Under the pieces are notes generated by a model. It was not told where the DNA came from. It saw only the letters and a program-made list of their open reading frames with translations, and did no database searches. Shown piece after piece: positions 36,223-44,638 of a stretch of 64,000 bases of DNA. The first letter of the stretch is position 1, and every line of letters starts with the position of its first letter. Source of the DNA: Acidobacteriota bacterium (lineage in GTDB: Bacteria; Acidobacteriota; Terriglobia; Terriglobales; Acidobacteriaceae); the NCBI GenBank assembly GCA_013289795.1, contig JABCZH010000004.1, positions 248,001-312,000 of the forward strand. The letters are read 5' to 3'. Both the position numbers and the translations under genes were made by a program.

Positions 36223-37311
36223 CTAGCCAGTACCCGCGGCTACAACTTCGGCAATGCGCTCGCCAGCGTGCCCGTCCCACAAGGGAGGTATGGCTCCGCG
36301 CTTTGCCTGTCCGTTCAGGATCTTTGATATCTCGTGGCGCAGTTTGCTTTCATCCTGCCCCACCAGAATGTTGGTCCCTACGGAAACCGTTACCGGGCGC
36401 TCGGTGTTGTCTCTGAGCGTAAGGCATGGGACGCCGAGATAGGTCGTTTCTTCCTGAATGCCGCCGGAATCTGTAATTACCACGCGGGCATTACGTTGTA
36501 GGGCCAGGAATTCAACATAGGGAAGCGGGTCAATGAGCTGGAGCTGATCGGACTGCAAACCAAATTCAGCGATGCGGCGGCGGGTCCGCGGATGCACAGG
36601 AAAAACCAGAGGCAGTTGCTGGCTTATTTCGAGCAAGGAACGAAGAAGTCTTTGCAGCACCTCGCCATCATCCACGTTGGACGGGCGATGCAACGTGATT
36701 AAGGCGTAGGCCTTCGGGAAACCATTGGTGCCGCACCTGCCGGCCTCAGGCAACAGCCGCACCAGAGAATCGATCATGACATTGCCGACACGGTGTATCT
36801 TCTCGCGTGCAATACCCTCCCGCAGCAGATTGGCATCGCCGTCTTCTGACGGCGTGAACAGCAGGTCTGCAAGTTGGTCGGTAACCAGGCGGTTGATTTC
36901 CTCGGGCATCGACCGGTCGAAAGAGCGAAGTCCTGCCTCCACATGCCCAACCGGCAGACGCAGCTTGGCACACACCAGGGCCGCCGCAACCGTAGAGTTC
37001 ACATCTCCGTAAACCAACACCAGGTCAGGCTTGCGCTCCAGCACGACCGGCTCGAGGCGGGTCATGATCTCGGCTGTCTGCCTGGCATGCGATCCCGCGC
37101 CGACGGCAAGGTTCACATCCGGAGAGGGGATTCCGAGTTGCTGGAAAAATACGTCGGACATGTTTGGGTCATAGTGCTGTCCGGTGTGAACCAAGGTCTG
37201 CTCCACGGCGGGACGCTTTTCGAAGGCCCTCATCACCGGAGCAACTTTCATGAAATTTGGGCGGGCTCCAACCACGTGGAGAACATGCGTCGCTGGACTA
37301 GAGAGAGGCAT
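36223..37311 (-). CDS. wecB: UDP-N-acetylglucosamine 2-epimerase (non-hydrolysing)
   Basis: A 362-residue enzyme that interconverts UDP-GlcNAc and UDP-ManNAc, feeding ManNAc-type sugars into surface glycans. Family motifs are HVVGARPNFMK near the start, HTGQHYDPNMS, the EAGLRSFDRSMPEEINR block, HRPSNVDD and TDSGGIQEE. The length is typical. Start ATG 37311 gives the usual N-terminus just before the first beta strand; the longer open frame upstream has no homology. It stands alone between the FG-GAP array and the divergent lipoprotein gene. Confidence 0.93.
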   Translation of the reverse strand: MPLSSPATHVLHVVGARPNFMKVAPVMRAFEKRPAVEQTLVHTGQHYDPNMSDVFFQQLGIPSPDVNLAVGAGSHARQTAEIMTRLEPVVLERKPDLVLVYGDVNSTVAAALVCAKLRLPVGHVEAGLRSFDRSMPEEINRLVTDQLADLLFTPSEDGDANLLREGIAREKIHRVGNVMIDSLVRLLPEAGRCGTNGFPKAYALITLHRPSNVDDGEVLQRLLRSLLEISQQLPLVFPVHPRTRRRIAEFGLQSDQLQLIDPLPYVEFLALQRNARVVITDSGGIQEETTYLGVPCLTLRDNTERPVTVSVGTNILVGQDESKLRHEISKILNGQAKRGAIPPLWDGHAGERIAEVVAAGTG

Positions 37312-37619
37312 CAGAGTAGCTGGCCCGGCCGGCGACGGGCATTTATTAGCCTTGGAGCATCCATGATGATGGGCTAACCGAAAAAGCTTATCAGACGAGG
37401 AAGCGGACGCACCTTTCACCGCACACATGCACCGGCCTGGGTGGCTGGTGGTACCGGGCAAGACTTGTGGGATGTCGAAACGAAGGGTTGCAAGAAGGGG
37501 AATCTGATTAACAAAGCTGGAGGGTGGCTGCTTCCACTAGGATTAGTTAAGATGCAGAGGATTCGAACTTCAGTAGGTTGATGAGAATGAACTACGGTGT
37601 TTCCTGTGGTGTTTCGACG
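37312..37619. promoter_or_regulatory. Divergent intergenic region with leader stem-loop
   Basis: 308 bp between wecB and the plus-strand lipoprotein gene. A stem TTAGCC / GGCTAA with an inner CATC / GATG pairing at 37346-37377 lies 35 bp upstream of wecB and would be in its leader RNA. No clear promoter was found. The possible alternative start of the lipoprotein gene (ATG 37581) falls inside this region. Confidence 0.35.
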
Positions 37620-38684
37620 ATGTATCGAGTTACGAAACGGCTCCTGATGTTGACCCCGACCCTGCTAATGAGCTGCTGCGGACCGGGAGTTCAGGACGGC
37701 CCGTTTCTCACTCAAAGTAACACAATCGTGGCCGAGCTGGCTAAACCAAGCACTCCGTACGTAGCAACCGATGTCAGCACGCAGACCCACCATATGCCTT
37801 TTTTTGAGGATTCGTACGGAGTCCGCGCGCTGTGCGAAGCGTATCGCGCCAGCCGCAATCCCTCGTACCTCGCCGCTGTCCAGGCATGGACGAACCGGAT
37901 AGTGGCTGACCAGGCACGGATGATCCCGCACGGAGCCTATTATATGAACTACAGCGAGTTCCGGCAGCCGGGCGAAACCCAAGGTGATTGGTATGTCGCC
38001 GACAGCAGCAGCATCGCCCAGGCCGTGCTTTGTACCGAGCAGCTTAGCAATAACTCGGATGGAGCTCGTTACCGAGCCTCGGCTCAGCAGTTCTTCTCCC
38101 TGGTAGAGGGCGCCTACACCAACCCAGACGGTGGGACGAGTAACGGCATCTGGGGTAGCTATCAAGCAAGCTGGTGGGCGTCCACAGCGATATTCGGGGC
38201 CTTCGCATTTGAGATGTATAAGGAAACGGGGGCTCCTGTTTATCTGGAGCGCGGTCTAAAATCGTTCGACTGGCTATCAACCACCGGCACAATAAACTTC
38301 GTGCGCCCCTCATTCGCGCAAGCGGCGCCCGGCATTATCCTCTACACGGGCGAGTTCTACGTTCAAGCTTGGCCTTATGTGCAAGGTACTGCAAGGGAAG
38401 CCATAGCTTCGAAACAATTGCAGTTCGTGTTCGCCTGGATGGCAGCCAATCAAAAAAGCCAAAATCCGAATTCCCCCATAAATTACATTGCGCATGGCCA
38501 GACCTACATGGCGGGCCTGCCCGCCTTAACCTATAGCATGCAAGTCGGGAACGCTGATGCTGAACTTAACTACTTACGCACAATAATGGCCAACGAGACT
38601 GATCTGGCCAACGCCGACGTCTGGGCACTGACAACCTGGTTAGCATGGTCAGAGTCTGCGCAGCTGCGGAGCATAAGCCGGTAG
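37620..38684 (+). CDS. Lipoprotein with predicted alpha/alpha-barrel (six-hairpin glycosidase-like) fold
   Basis: A 354-residue protein of unrecognised exact family. The signal peptide MYRVTKRLLMLTPTLLMSCC ends in a lipobox-like LMSC. Helical repeats with aromatic and acidic clusters follow: HHMPFFEDSYGVRALCEAYR, GDWYVADSSSIAQAV, and SWWASTAIFGAFAFEMYKET. Paired helices of this kind occur in six-hairpin glycosidases, lyases and epimerases, so a role in trimming or modifying the EPS is plausible but not shown. ATG 37620 was chosen for the lipoprotein signal; ATG 37581 is possible and ribosome-binding sites are weak for both. It is the only plus-strand gene in the right half of the window and is convergent with the EPS operon. 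Confidence 0.65.
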   Translation: MYRVTKRLLMLTPTLLMSCCGPGVQDGPFLTQSNTIVAELAKPSTPYVATDVSTQTHHMPFFEDSYGVRALCEAYRASRNPSYLAAVQAWTNRIVADQARMIPHGAYYMNYSEFRQPGETQGDWYVADSSSIAQAVLCTEQLSNNSDGARYRASAQQFFSLVEGAYTNPDGGTSNGIWGSYQASWWASTAIFGAFAFEMYKETGAPVYLERGLKSFDWLSTTGTINFVRPSFAQAAPGIILYTGEFYVQAWPYVQGTAREAIASKQLQFVFAWMAANQKSQNPNSPINYIAHGQTYMAGLPALTYSMQVGNADAELNYLRTIMANETDLANADVWALTTWLAWSESAQLRSISR

Positions 38685-38714
38685 CATATTTGATTTCCGC
38701 TCCACAACAGATGC

Positions 38715-38732
38715 ACGGGTAAACTCGCCCGT
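38715..38732. terminator. Weak hairpin between convergent genes
   Basis: A 5-bp stem ACGGG / CCCGT with an 8-base loop lies between the lipoprotein gene and the 3' end of the EPS operon. No T-run follows. Confidence 0.25.
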
Positions 38733-38790
38733 TGGGGGATGCTTGTAGGGATTGACCCGCGACCGCCGAACGGGGTGGACTAGAGAGGCG

Positions 38791-39501
38791 CTATTTTTTC
38801 ATGGTCGCGAGGGGTCGCAAGTTACCTGAGTCGTGATCAGCCTTGAGCGGCATTACAAGCTCCTTCAAGCGGCCCAGGGTTAACCCGACAAAATCCTGGA
38901 TAACACTGTTTGCCCCCGCTCGCCGGAGGACTTCGCATCTGGAATCACCCGCGAGGGCCAGACACTTCATGCCAGCGGACTTCGCCGCCCTCACTCCAGA
39001 AACCGAATCTTCGATCACCACGACATTCTCCGGACGCACCCCCATTTGTTCTGCCGCCAGATGGTAAATAGCGGGATCCGGCTTGCCATTAAGGACGTCA
39101 TTGGCAGTGACAATCGCAGCAAAGTGCCGAGTAAGCTGCAGTCGATCCAGGGTGAACCTTGTGCGCCTCTCGCTCGCCGAAGTAGCAACCGCTTTGGGAA
39201 TACCCAACTGTTCGAGATGATCGAGGAATTCGCACAGACCCGGAACCGGTTTTATTGGAACTCCGACTTGCTGGAAGAATTGATCTTTCCGATTTCCGTA
39301 CTCCACAACTTCAGCTTTCGTAAGATCGCCGAGAAAATGACGCAGTATGTCCTCACGTCTCCAGCCTTCCAAAATGCAGTCCAAGTCTGTCTCCGAGACG
39401 TGCTTGCCCAGCGTCAAGAGAAATTTCTGCCACGCCTGTCGGTGAACGGGATGACTATCGATGATCACCCCATCCATGTCAAAGATGATTGCTTGCAGCA
39501 T
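38791..39501 (-). CDS. HAD-superfamily phosphatase/phosphomutase-like protein in the GDP-heptose set
   Basis: A 236-residue HAD enzyme of the beta-phosphoglucomutase-like subfamily. The nucleophile motif IIFDMDGVIIDSH is near 4-16, ATSASERR near 108-115, the conserved Lys in NGKPDPAIY, and VVIEDSVSGVRAAKSAG near 165-181. A helical cap domain sits between motifs I and II. Position beside HddC and HddA suggests it removes the 7-phosphate in the heptose pathway, a step normally done by the different HAD type GmhB; this is inference. ATG 39501 lies 23 bp inside the upstream nucleotidyltransferase gene. Last gene of the 25-kb operon. Confidence 0.82.
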   Translation of the reverse strand: MLQAIIFDMDGVIIDSHPVHRQAWQKFLLTLGKHVSETDLDCILEGWRREDILRHFLGDLTKAEVVEYGNRKDQFFQQVGVPIKPVPGLCEFLDHLEQLGIPKAVATSASERRTRFTLDRLQLTRHFAAIVTANDVLNGKPDPAIYHLAAEQMGVRPENVVVIEDSVSGVRAAKSAGMKCLALAGDSRCEVLRRAGANSVIQDFVGLTLGRLKELVMPLKADHDSGNLRPLATMKK

Positions 39502-40213
39502 AGGGTTTCTCGCCATCCTCCAGAAGCCCCGGCCAACTGGTCTGGGCTGAGCGATAGTTTTCCATAGTCCCTACATCCAAAAGATAGTCGTGCACTGGAT
39601 AGGCAAACATTTGGCCTGCCAGATGGGGCAGCACATCTAATCCGAGATCCGCGGGCTGCGAACTGGGGATCGCGTCAAGCAATTCAGGAGTGCCGATCAT
39701 GAGTCCCGAAAAAACCCAATGGCTCGCGGGATGCGCTGGTTTCTCGACGAACTCCCGGATAACGCCAGCTTCATCGAATTGGACCACTCCGCAACGTTGC
39801 GGATCGGGAACGCGGCACAACCCCAGCGTTGCAATTGGCCTTCGAAGTTGGTGGAACTCAAGCATTCGCTCCAGATTGGCCGTGGTCAGAACGTCCGCGT
39901 ACAACACCCAGAAACACGGTTCGCCAACCACCCAATCACGGTTAGCGCGGAGCGTCCCCGCACTGCCCAGCAGCACCGCCTCGTGCGACAGATGCACTTT
40001 TACCTCCGAGCTGTTGTTCCGGACGTACTCCTGGACCATTTCGGCATGGGAATGAAGATTGATTAGGATTTCGTCAATCCCGAACCGGCGGCAGAGTTCC
40101 AACCAGATGCCTAGAACCGGCACATTGCGAATCGGGACGAGACACTTGGGAACTTTGTCGGTGAGGGGTCGTAAACGCGTGCCCTGTCCAGCCGCGAGCA
40201 GAAAGGCCTTCAC
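39479..40213 (-). CDS. hddC: Sugar-1-phosphate nucleotidyltransferase (HddC-like)
   Basis: A 244-residue nucleotidyltransferase. The N-terminal signature AFLLAAGQGTRLRPLTDKVP is followed by KCLVPI. VLYADVLT supplies the metal-binding Asp, and GLCRVPDPQRCGVVQFDE and VEKPAHP are sugar-binding segments. It should couple heptose-1-phosphate, or mannose-1-phosphate, to a nucleotide. The neighbouring GHMP kinase and GmhA favour GDP-D-glycero-alpha-D-manno-heptose. A GTG start at 40213 was chosen: GAGG lies five bases upstream and the family's N-terminus begins there, clear of the upstream gene's stop at 40254. Confidence 0.82.
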   Translation of the reverse strand: MKAFLLAAGQGTRLRPLTDKVPKCLVPIRNVPVLGIWLELCRRFGIDEILINLHSHAEMVQEYVRNNSSEVKVHLSHEAVLLGSAGTLRANRDWVVGEPCFWVLYADVLTTANLERMLEFHQLRRPIATLGLCRVPDPQRCGVVQFDEAGVIREFVEKPAHPASHWVFSGLMIGTPELLDAIPSSQPADLGLDVLPHLAGQMFAYPVHDYLLDVGTMENYRSAQTSWPGLLEDGEKPYAASNHL

Positions 40214-40253
40214 CCGATCCTCGCGTATTGCCGCATGAGGTTTGATGACCACT

Positions 40254-41339
40254 TCAACGGGACATCTCCGGAGAACCAACCGGAACGAACGTCCAACGCG
40301 AACCGCCCTTCTCATCGCCGTCAATAAACGGATCGTTCACGATTGCTTGAGCACCTTGGAAGTCGAAGCCCAGAGTCATCTCGTGAATGCCTTCGGCGGC
40401 CATCGCGTTTCGCACCGCTTCCTGACACGACGGCTCGCAATAGAGCAGCAAGAACCCGCCCCCTCCGGCACCAGTGATCTTGCCACCCGATGCGCCATGA
40501 TGCCTAGCCAGGGCGTAGAGCTGGTCGATACGCGGATTCGAGATCTTGGTGGAGAATTTCTTCTTGGCATGCCAGGCTTCATCCAGCAGCCCTCCGAACC
40601 TGGACAAATCGCCTTTGAGCAGCGCCTCACTCATATGCTCCGCCAGCAAGTGTACTTCATGTAAGGCATCAATCGTCGAGCCGGAGTGCTTCCGAGTAAA
40701 CTGCTCCTGTTCTTCCAGGATTGTCCAGGAGTGGTGAGAAGACCCTGTAAAAAACAGCCTGAGATTAGCCTGGAGTTCGCGCATGACCTGGGGGTCGAGG
40801 TCCATGGGCTCTACGTGCACGGAACCATCGCGGTCGAAGGTAATGTAGTTTAGCCCTCCAAAAGCTGCGGCATATTCGTCTTGTTTCCCGACGTGACGTC
40901 CCAGAGTACTGCGGGCGATTTGAAAGGCGCGCTCGGCCAGCTCGTACTTGGAGATCGGCATTTGCAAGTAAGAGGTCAAGGTTTTTAGAATGTTGACGCA
41001 GACGCTGGCTGAGGAACCCAAGCCTGTGCCGGGAGGAATCTCCGAGGCCAAGAAGAGATCGACGGAGATTCGGAGCCCCAGATCCTTCAGAGTGGCCAGC
41101 GGGATTTCGAGCCCGCTTCCCTTGACTTCCATCGCGGCGATGTCTGACCAGTTTTCGAAAATCCGCAAGTCGGAAGAAATAACCTGAATACGGCCGTCGG
41201 TACGCTTACCCAGAATGGTGTAGAAGTACTTATTGATGGCAGCGCTGAGGACAGCCCCACCGAATTGTTGATAGTAGGCCGGAAGATCTGTACCTCCACC
41301 GGCAAAACTAATCCGCACTGGACTGCGAACGATGAGCAC
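40254..41339 (-). CDS. hddA: GHMP-family sugar kinase (HddA-like, D-glycero-D-manno-heptose-7-phosphate 1-kinase)
   Basis: A 361-residue kinase. The N-terminus IVRSPVRISFAGGGTDLP, the ATP-binding loop PPGTGLGSSASVCV and the C-terminal GGKITGAGGGGFLLLY motif are the three GHMP signatures. QDEYAAAFGGLNYITF is characteristic of the heptose/fucose-kinase branch. It should phosphorylate sedoheptulose-derived heptose 7-phosphate at C1. The GTG start at 41339 overlaps the end of the phosphoglycosyl transferase gene by 32 bp. Together with GmhA, HddC and the HAD protein it gives a near-complete GDP-heptose pathway. Confidence 0.85.
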   Translation of the reverse strand: MLIVRSPVRISFAGGGTDLPAYYQQFGGAVLSAAINKYFYTILGKRTDGRIQVISSDLRIFENWSDIAAMEVKGSGLEIPLATLKDLGLRISVDLFLASEIPPGTGLGSSASVCVNILKTLTSYLQMPISKYELAERAFQIARSTLGRHVGKQDEYAAAFGGLNYITFDRDGSVHVEPMDLDPQVMRELQANLRLFFTGSSHHSWTILEEQEQFTRKHSGSTIDALHEVHLLAEHMSEALLKGDLSRFGGLLDEAWHAKKKFSTKISNPRIDQLYALARHHGASGGKITGAGGGGFLLLYCEPSCQEAVRNAMAAEGIHEMTLGFDFQGAQAIVNDPFIDGDEKGGSRWTFVPVGSPEMSR

Positions 41340-42765
41340 CTTGCAAAGTCTCCTGCAGGAACGGCGATGTAAGTTCGTTGAATCCCGCCTCGGTCGACGC
41401 CGTGATAGCGGGAGAGAGCCGGGGGTAGCGTATGAGCCGGATGGCCAGAGTCCACAGAGTTTGCAGCAGCAGAGAAACGTCGGTGAGCGGCGACGGGTTC
41501 AGCAGATACTGGAGGTCAAAACGGGCTTTCTCCTCCGAAGAGTGTTGTTCGCGTAGACCATGTACCTGGGCGAGCCCGGTGATCCCAGGCTTGACGATAA
41601 GCCGTTGCCGCTGCCACTCCGAATAACACTGTACCCGCTGCGGAGATTCCGGACGTGGTCCGACGAGAGCCATATCGCCACGCACGACATTCCACAACTG
41701 GGGCAATTCCGTCAGGCTCAGCTTCTCCAACATACGTTCGAATCTGGAGGCATGGTTGGCTGGACGGTCCACGTTCAGGCGCAGCATCGAGAAAAGTCCG
41801 CCATTCTGGCCACACCGCGTCTCCTCTCGGACCGCTCTGCCCTTGATCCAGTGAAGTCGGATCACCGCCGGCAATAATGCTGGCATCGCAATAACCAGCA
41901 ACAGTGAGCCCAATCCGATGTCCATCCCCCGCTTCCAGTAGCTCCAAAACGCATAGGATACCGCCGGATCTTGCAGTTGCAGCAAAGGAAGGCCATCCAC
42001 ATCAATCAGATCGAGCTTGGAAAGATACAGCTCGTAGGGCTCGGGCACAAAGCTGACGTGTATTCCGTGCTCGCGACACTGCCCGGTCAAGTTGAGTATC
42101 TCAGGCCATGCCGGCTTATCCAAAGCCAATATGAGTTCATCCGTCTGTTGAGCACGAAGCAGTTCGATCACTCCCAAGGTCGGGACAGTCGTACTGGCTT
42201 TCGCGCTTTCGGGTGTCACATTTAAATGCACGCCATCGTCTGCCGGGAAAAGAAAACCGACCACCTTACACAACATTTCAGGGTGGCGCTCAATCTTGAG
42301 TGCCAGTTCGCGGGCTACCCTGCCGGTTCCCACAATTGTCACCTTCCGAACTGCCCCAGCGAGAAATCGCGATCGAAGCATTGACCGGGCGGCATAACGG
42401 ATACCCAGGAAACCCAGATATAACAGAACTCCAAAGTAAGCCAAGGCTAAGCGGGACACGAAGCGTTGCGCCAGGTAGCCTGCTCCCAGGAGCAGGCCCA
42501 TTAAACCACCAGTCGCCAGAAAAACATGTGACATCACCGCCGGAAAGCGCCAACCCCCGCTGAAACAATCCAGCTTCATCCAGGAAGAAAAGACCGTCCA
42601 GAGAATCCAGGTTGCCGCGAGAAACGGCAACAAACGGTGAATTGCGATGCGATCCGCCCGGTTCCAGGTCATGCCATAGCGGAGCACATCAGAGCAAAAC
42701 AATGCGGCTGCCGCCCAGCAGAGATCTGCCAGTAAAATCCAGCGACTCAGGTGACGTGGTTTCAT
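41308..42765 (-). CDS. Polyisoprenyl-phosphate sugar phosphotransferase (WbaP/WcaJ type) with altered catalytic dyad
   Basis: A 485-residue inner-membrane protein. About four N-terminal helices come first, then a Rossmann-like CoA-binding-type domain (VTIVGTGRVARELALKI), a re-entrant or transmembrane helix (RGMDIGLGSLLLVIAMPALL) and the bacterial sugar-transferase domain ending in GDMALVGPRPE and KPGITGLAQVHG. Such enzymes load the first sugar phosphate onto undecaprenyl phosphate. The motif that normally reads S-L-D-E-L-P-Q here reads SLTELPQ: Thr352 (ACG, 41710-41712) replaces the Asp that forms the covalent intermediate. It may use another mechanism or be inactive. A second, intact transferase is encoded at 44639-45349. 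Confidence 0.87.
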   Translation of the reverse strand: MKPRHLSRWILLADLCWAAAALFCSDVLRYGMTWNRADRIAIHRLLPFLAATWILWTVFSSWMKLDCFSGGWRFPAVMSHVFLATGGLMGLLLGAGYLAQRFVSRLALAYFGVLLYLGFLGIRYAARSMLRSRFLAGAVRKVTIVGTGRVARELALKIERHPEMLCKVVGFLFPADDGVHLNVTPESAKASTTVPTLGVIELLRAQQTDELILALDKPAWPEILNLTGQCREHGIHVSFVPEPYELYLSKLDLIDVDGLPLLQLQDPAVSYAFWSYWKRGMDIGLGSLLLVIAMPALLPAVIRLHWIKGRAVREETRCGQNGGLFSMLRLNVDRPANHASRFERMLEKLSLTELPQLWNVVRGDMALVGPRPESPQRVQCYSEWQRQRLIVKPGITGLAQVHGLREQHSSEEKARFDLQYLLNPSPLTDVSLLLQTLWTLAIRLIRYPRLSPAITASTEAGFNELTSPFLQETLQGAHRSQSSAD

Positions 42766-42806
42766 GAATGTTTGGGTGAAGAGATTCTATCTCATCTTGG
42801 AGGAAA

Positions 42807-43394
42807 TCAGGCAAAGGCTCCCGTCGCATGACAAATCTTCGCCTTTATCGAGGTGAATAGAGCGTGCGCCGCACACACGTGCAAATCCTCGATGATCTGC
42901 ATGTTATCAGAAGGAACCACCATGCACACATCGCAGAGTCCCTTCATCTTACCGCCCTGAAAGCCACTGAGTCCTACCGTGGTCGCCCCTGCTTCACGAG
43001 CGACTGCCAGAGCACGCAGGACATTCGGCGAATTTCCGCTTCCACTGATGGCGAAGGCGACATCCTCTGGGCGGACCAAGTTTGCCAACTGTTCGGCAAA
43101 GATGTCCTCGTAGCCGGAGTCGTTGGCCCACGCTGTCATCAGAGGAATGTTGTCGGTAAGCGCCAGTACCCGAAAGCGCTTGCCACTGCCGTTTAACGTC
43201 CCTTTGCCGAGATCACAGGCGAAGTGCGAAGCCAGAGCCGCACTTCCCCCGTTGCCGAAGATGTAAACCATGCGACCGGCATCATAGGCTCCCAGAAGAA
43301 TGCCGGCGATTTGGTCAATGCTCGCAAACGGAAGCCTCTTCACCGTCTGCGAGAGACACCCAAAGTAGCTGTTGACATCATAGATTCCTGTCAT
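42807..43394 (-). CDS. gmhA: Sedoheptulose 7-phosphate isomerase (SIS domain)
   Basis: A 195-residue SIS-domain isomerase making D-glycero-D-manno-heptose 7-phosphate, the first step of ADP- or GDP-heptose synthesis. The sugar-binding loop VYIFGNGGSAALASHFACDL, the AISGSGNSPNVLRAL loop and MQIIEDLHVCAAHALF near the C-terminus match the family, and the length is normal. It lies 41 bp upstream of the WbaP-type gene and 41 bp downstream of the epimerase gene in the operon. Confidence 0.9.
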   Translation of the reverse strand: MTGIYDVNSYFGCLSQTVKRLPFASIDQIAGILLGAYDAGRMVYIFGNGGSAALASHFACDLGKGTLNGSGKRFRVLALTDNIPLMTAWANDSGYEDIFAEQLANLVRPEDVAFAISGSGNSPNVLRALAVAREAGATTVGLSGFQGGKMKGLCDVCMVVPSDNMQIIEDLHVCAAHALFTSIKAKICHATGAFA

Positions 43395-43435
43395 GTCGAT
43401 TTCCTTGCACTGAACTGGTGATGAGCCATAAGACC

Positions 43436-44545
43436 TCAGCTCACACTTAACACCACACCGGCGTTCCGCATATGCGCATCCGCATCGGCAATTTGTTCGG
43501 GGACCCCGCCAATGCTCTCAATCCAGGCCAGAAAGTCGTCCATGATCGTGGACAGGTCCCGGCGGGCTCGCCACCCCAATTGAGTCAGCTTGTGAATGCT
43601 GGATACACTGTGGCGGTTGTCGCCACGGCGATACTCCCCGGTGATCTGAACCCCTGCAGCCGAGGGCAATTTGCGGAGAACAGCATTGGCATAATCAATC
43701 ACGGTTGTCGGATTGCCGCTTCCAACATTGAAGGTGTGAAAATTGGCTGCGTCCTTCTCAAGAACCAACATGTTGGCATCCACAACATCCTGTACGTGAA
43801 CAAAGTCCCGGGTCTGCCGCCCGTCCTCATAGATGATGAGCGGACGGCGCTGCATAGCGCGGCTGAAGAATATCCGGCATATCCCGGAATAGTGGTTGTA
43901 AAGGGATTGTCGTACACCTTGGGTGATGGAGTAGCGGAGCGCCACAGTGGGAATTCCATGCAGCCAGCCCAGACCAAGGGCCGCCTTTTCCCCGGCCAGC
44001 TTGGAAACGGCATACTGGTTGTAGGGGTTATTGTGTTCTTCCTGCAGAGGAACAGGGGTTGCCTTTCGTCCACACTGGGGGCAGCTTACTTCCCAGTCTC
44101 CCCATGCGAGTTGTTGCTGCGACCGGGGTTGCGGCAAAATAAAACCATCTTGTGGGCACGCGTACTGGCCTTCCCCGTATACCGCTTGTGAGGACGCCAC
44201 GATTACCTTCTTCACCGGAAGCTGATACTGCACGATAAGTTCATAGATCAGCGCTGTGCTTACCGCATTCACCTGAAGGAAATGAGAAAACTCCGGCATG
44301 TAATCCTGGTAGGCTGCCTGGTGCGAAACCACATCAACACCCTGCAGAGCTTTCCGTAGAGTCTCCCGGTCGGTAACATCGCCGTGAATGAATTCAATGC
44401 CAGCCGGTAGATACGCGGGCCGTCCATGGGGATGGACCTTGCGGAGTAGACTGTCCAGCACTCGGACCTGAAATCCCTCCTGCAAGAAACGATCTACGAG
44501 GTGAGACCCAATAAAGCCGGCCCCCCCGGTTACGAGCACTCGCAT
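43436..44545 (-). CDS. NAD-dependent SDR sugar epimerase/dehydratase with Cys-rich insertion
   Basis: A 369-residue extended short-chain dehydrogenase. It has the Rossmann motif VTGGAGFIGSHLVD at the N-terminus and a catalytic Tyr-Lys pair in YNQYAVSKLAGEKA. Between VYGEGQ and the Tyr-Lys motif lies an insertion with YACPQDG and SCPQCGRK, three or more cysteines that could hold zinc. Similar insertions occur in some dTDP-/GDP-sugar 4-epimerases; the substrate cannot be named. ATG 44545 was chosen at the start of homology. It lies 41 bp upstream of gmhA. Confidence 0.82.
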   Translation of the reverse strand: MRVLVTGGAGFIGSHLVDRFLQEGFQVRVLDSLLRKVHPHGRPAYLPAGIEFIHGDVTDRETLRKALQGVDVVSHQAAYQDYMPEFSHFLQVNAVSTALIYELIVQYQLPVKKVIVASSQAVYGEGQYACPQDGFILPQPRSQQQLAWGDWEVSCPQCGRKATPVPLQEEHNNPYNQYAVSKLAGEKAALGLGWLHGIPTVALRYSITQGVRQSLYNHYSGICRIFFSRAMQRRPLIIYEDGRQTRDFVHVQDVVDANMLVLEKDAANFHTFNVGSGNPTTVIDYANAVLRKLPSAAGVQITGEYRRGDNRHSVSSIHKLTQLGWRARRDLSTIMDDFLAWIESIGGVPEQIADADAHMRNAGVVLSVS

Positions 44546-44638
44546 GATTAGAAAAACTCCTGAAAGAAGTGGATGCCTGCTGCTGCCAGCGCCGTCCTCG
44601 AGCCCGGTACTCGCGCGCAAGAGAACATCCTAGAACCG

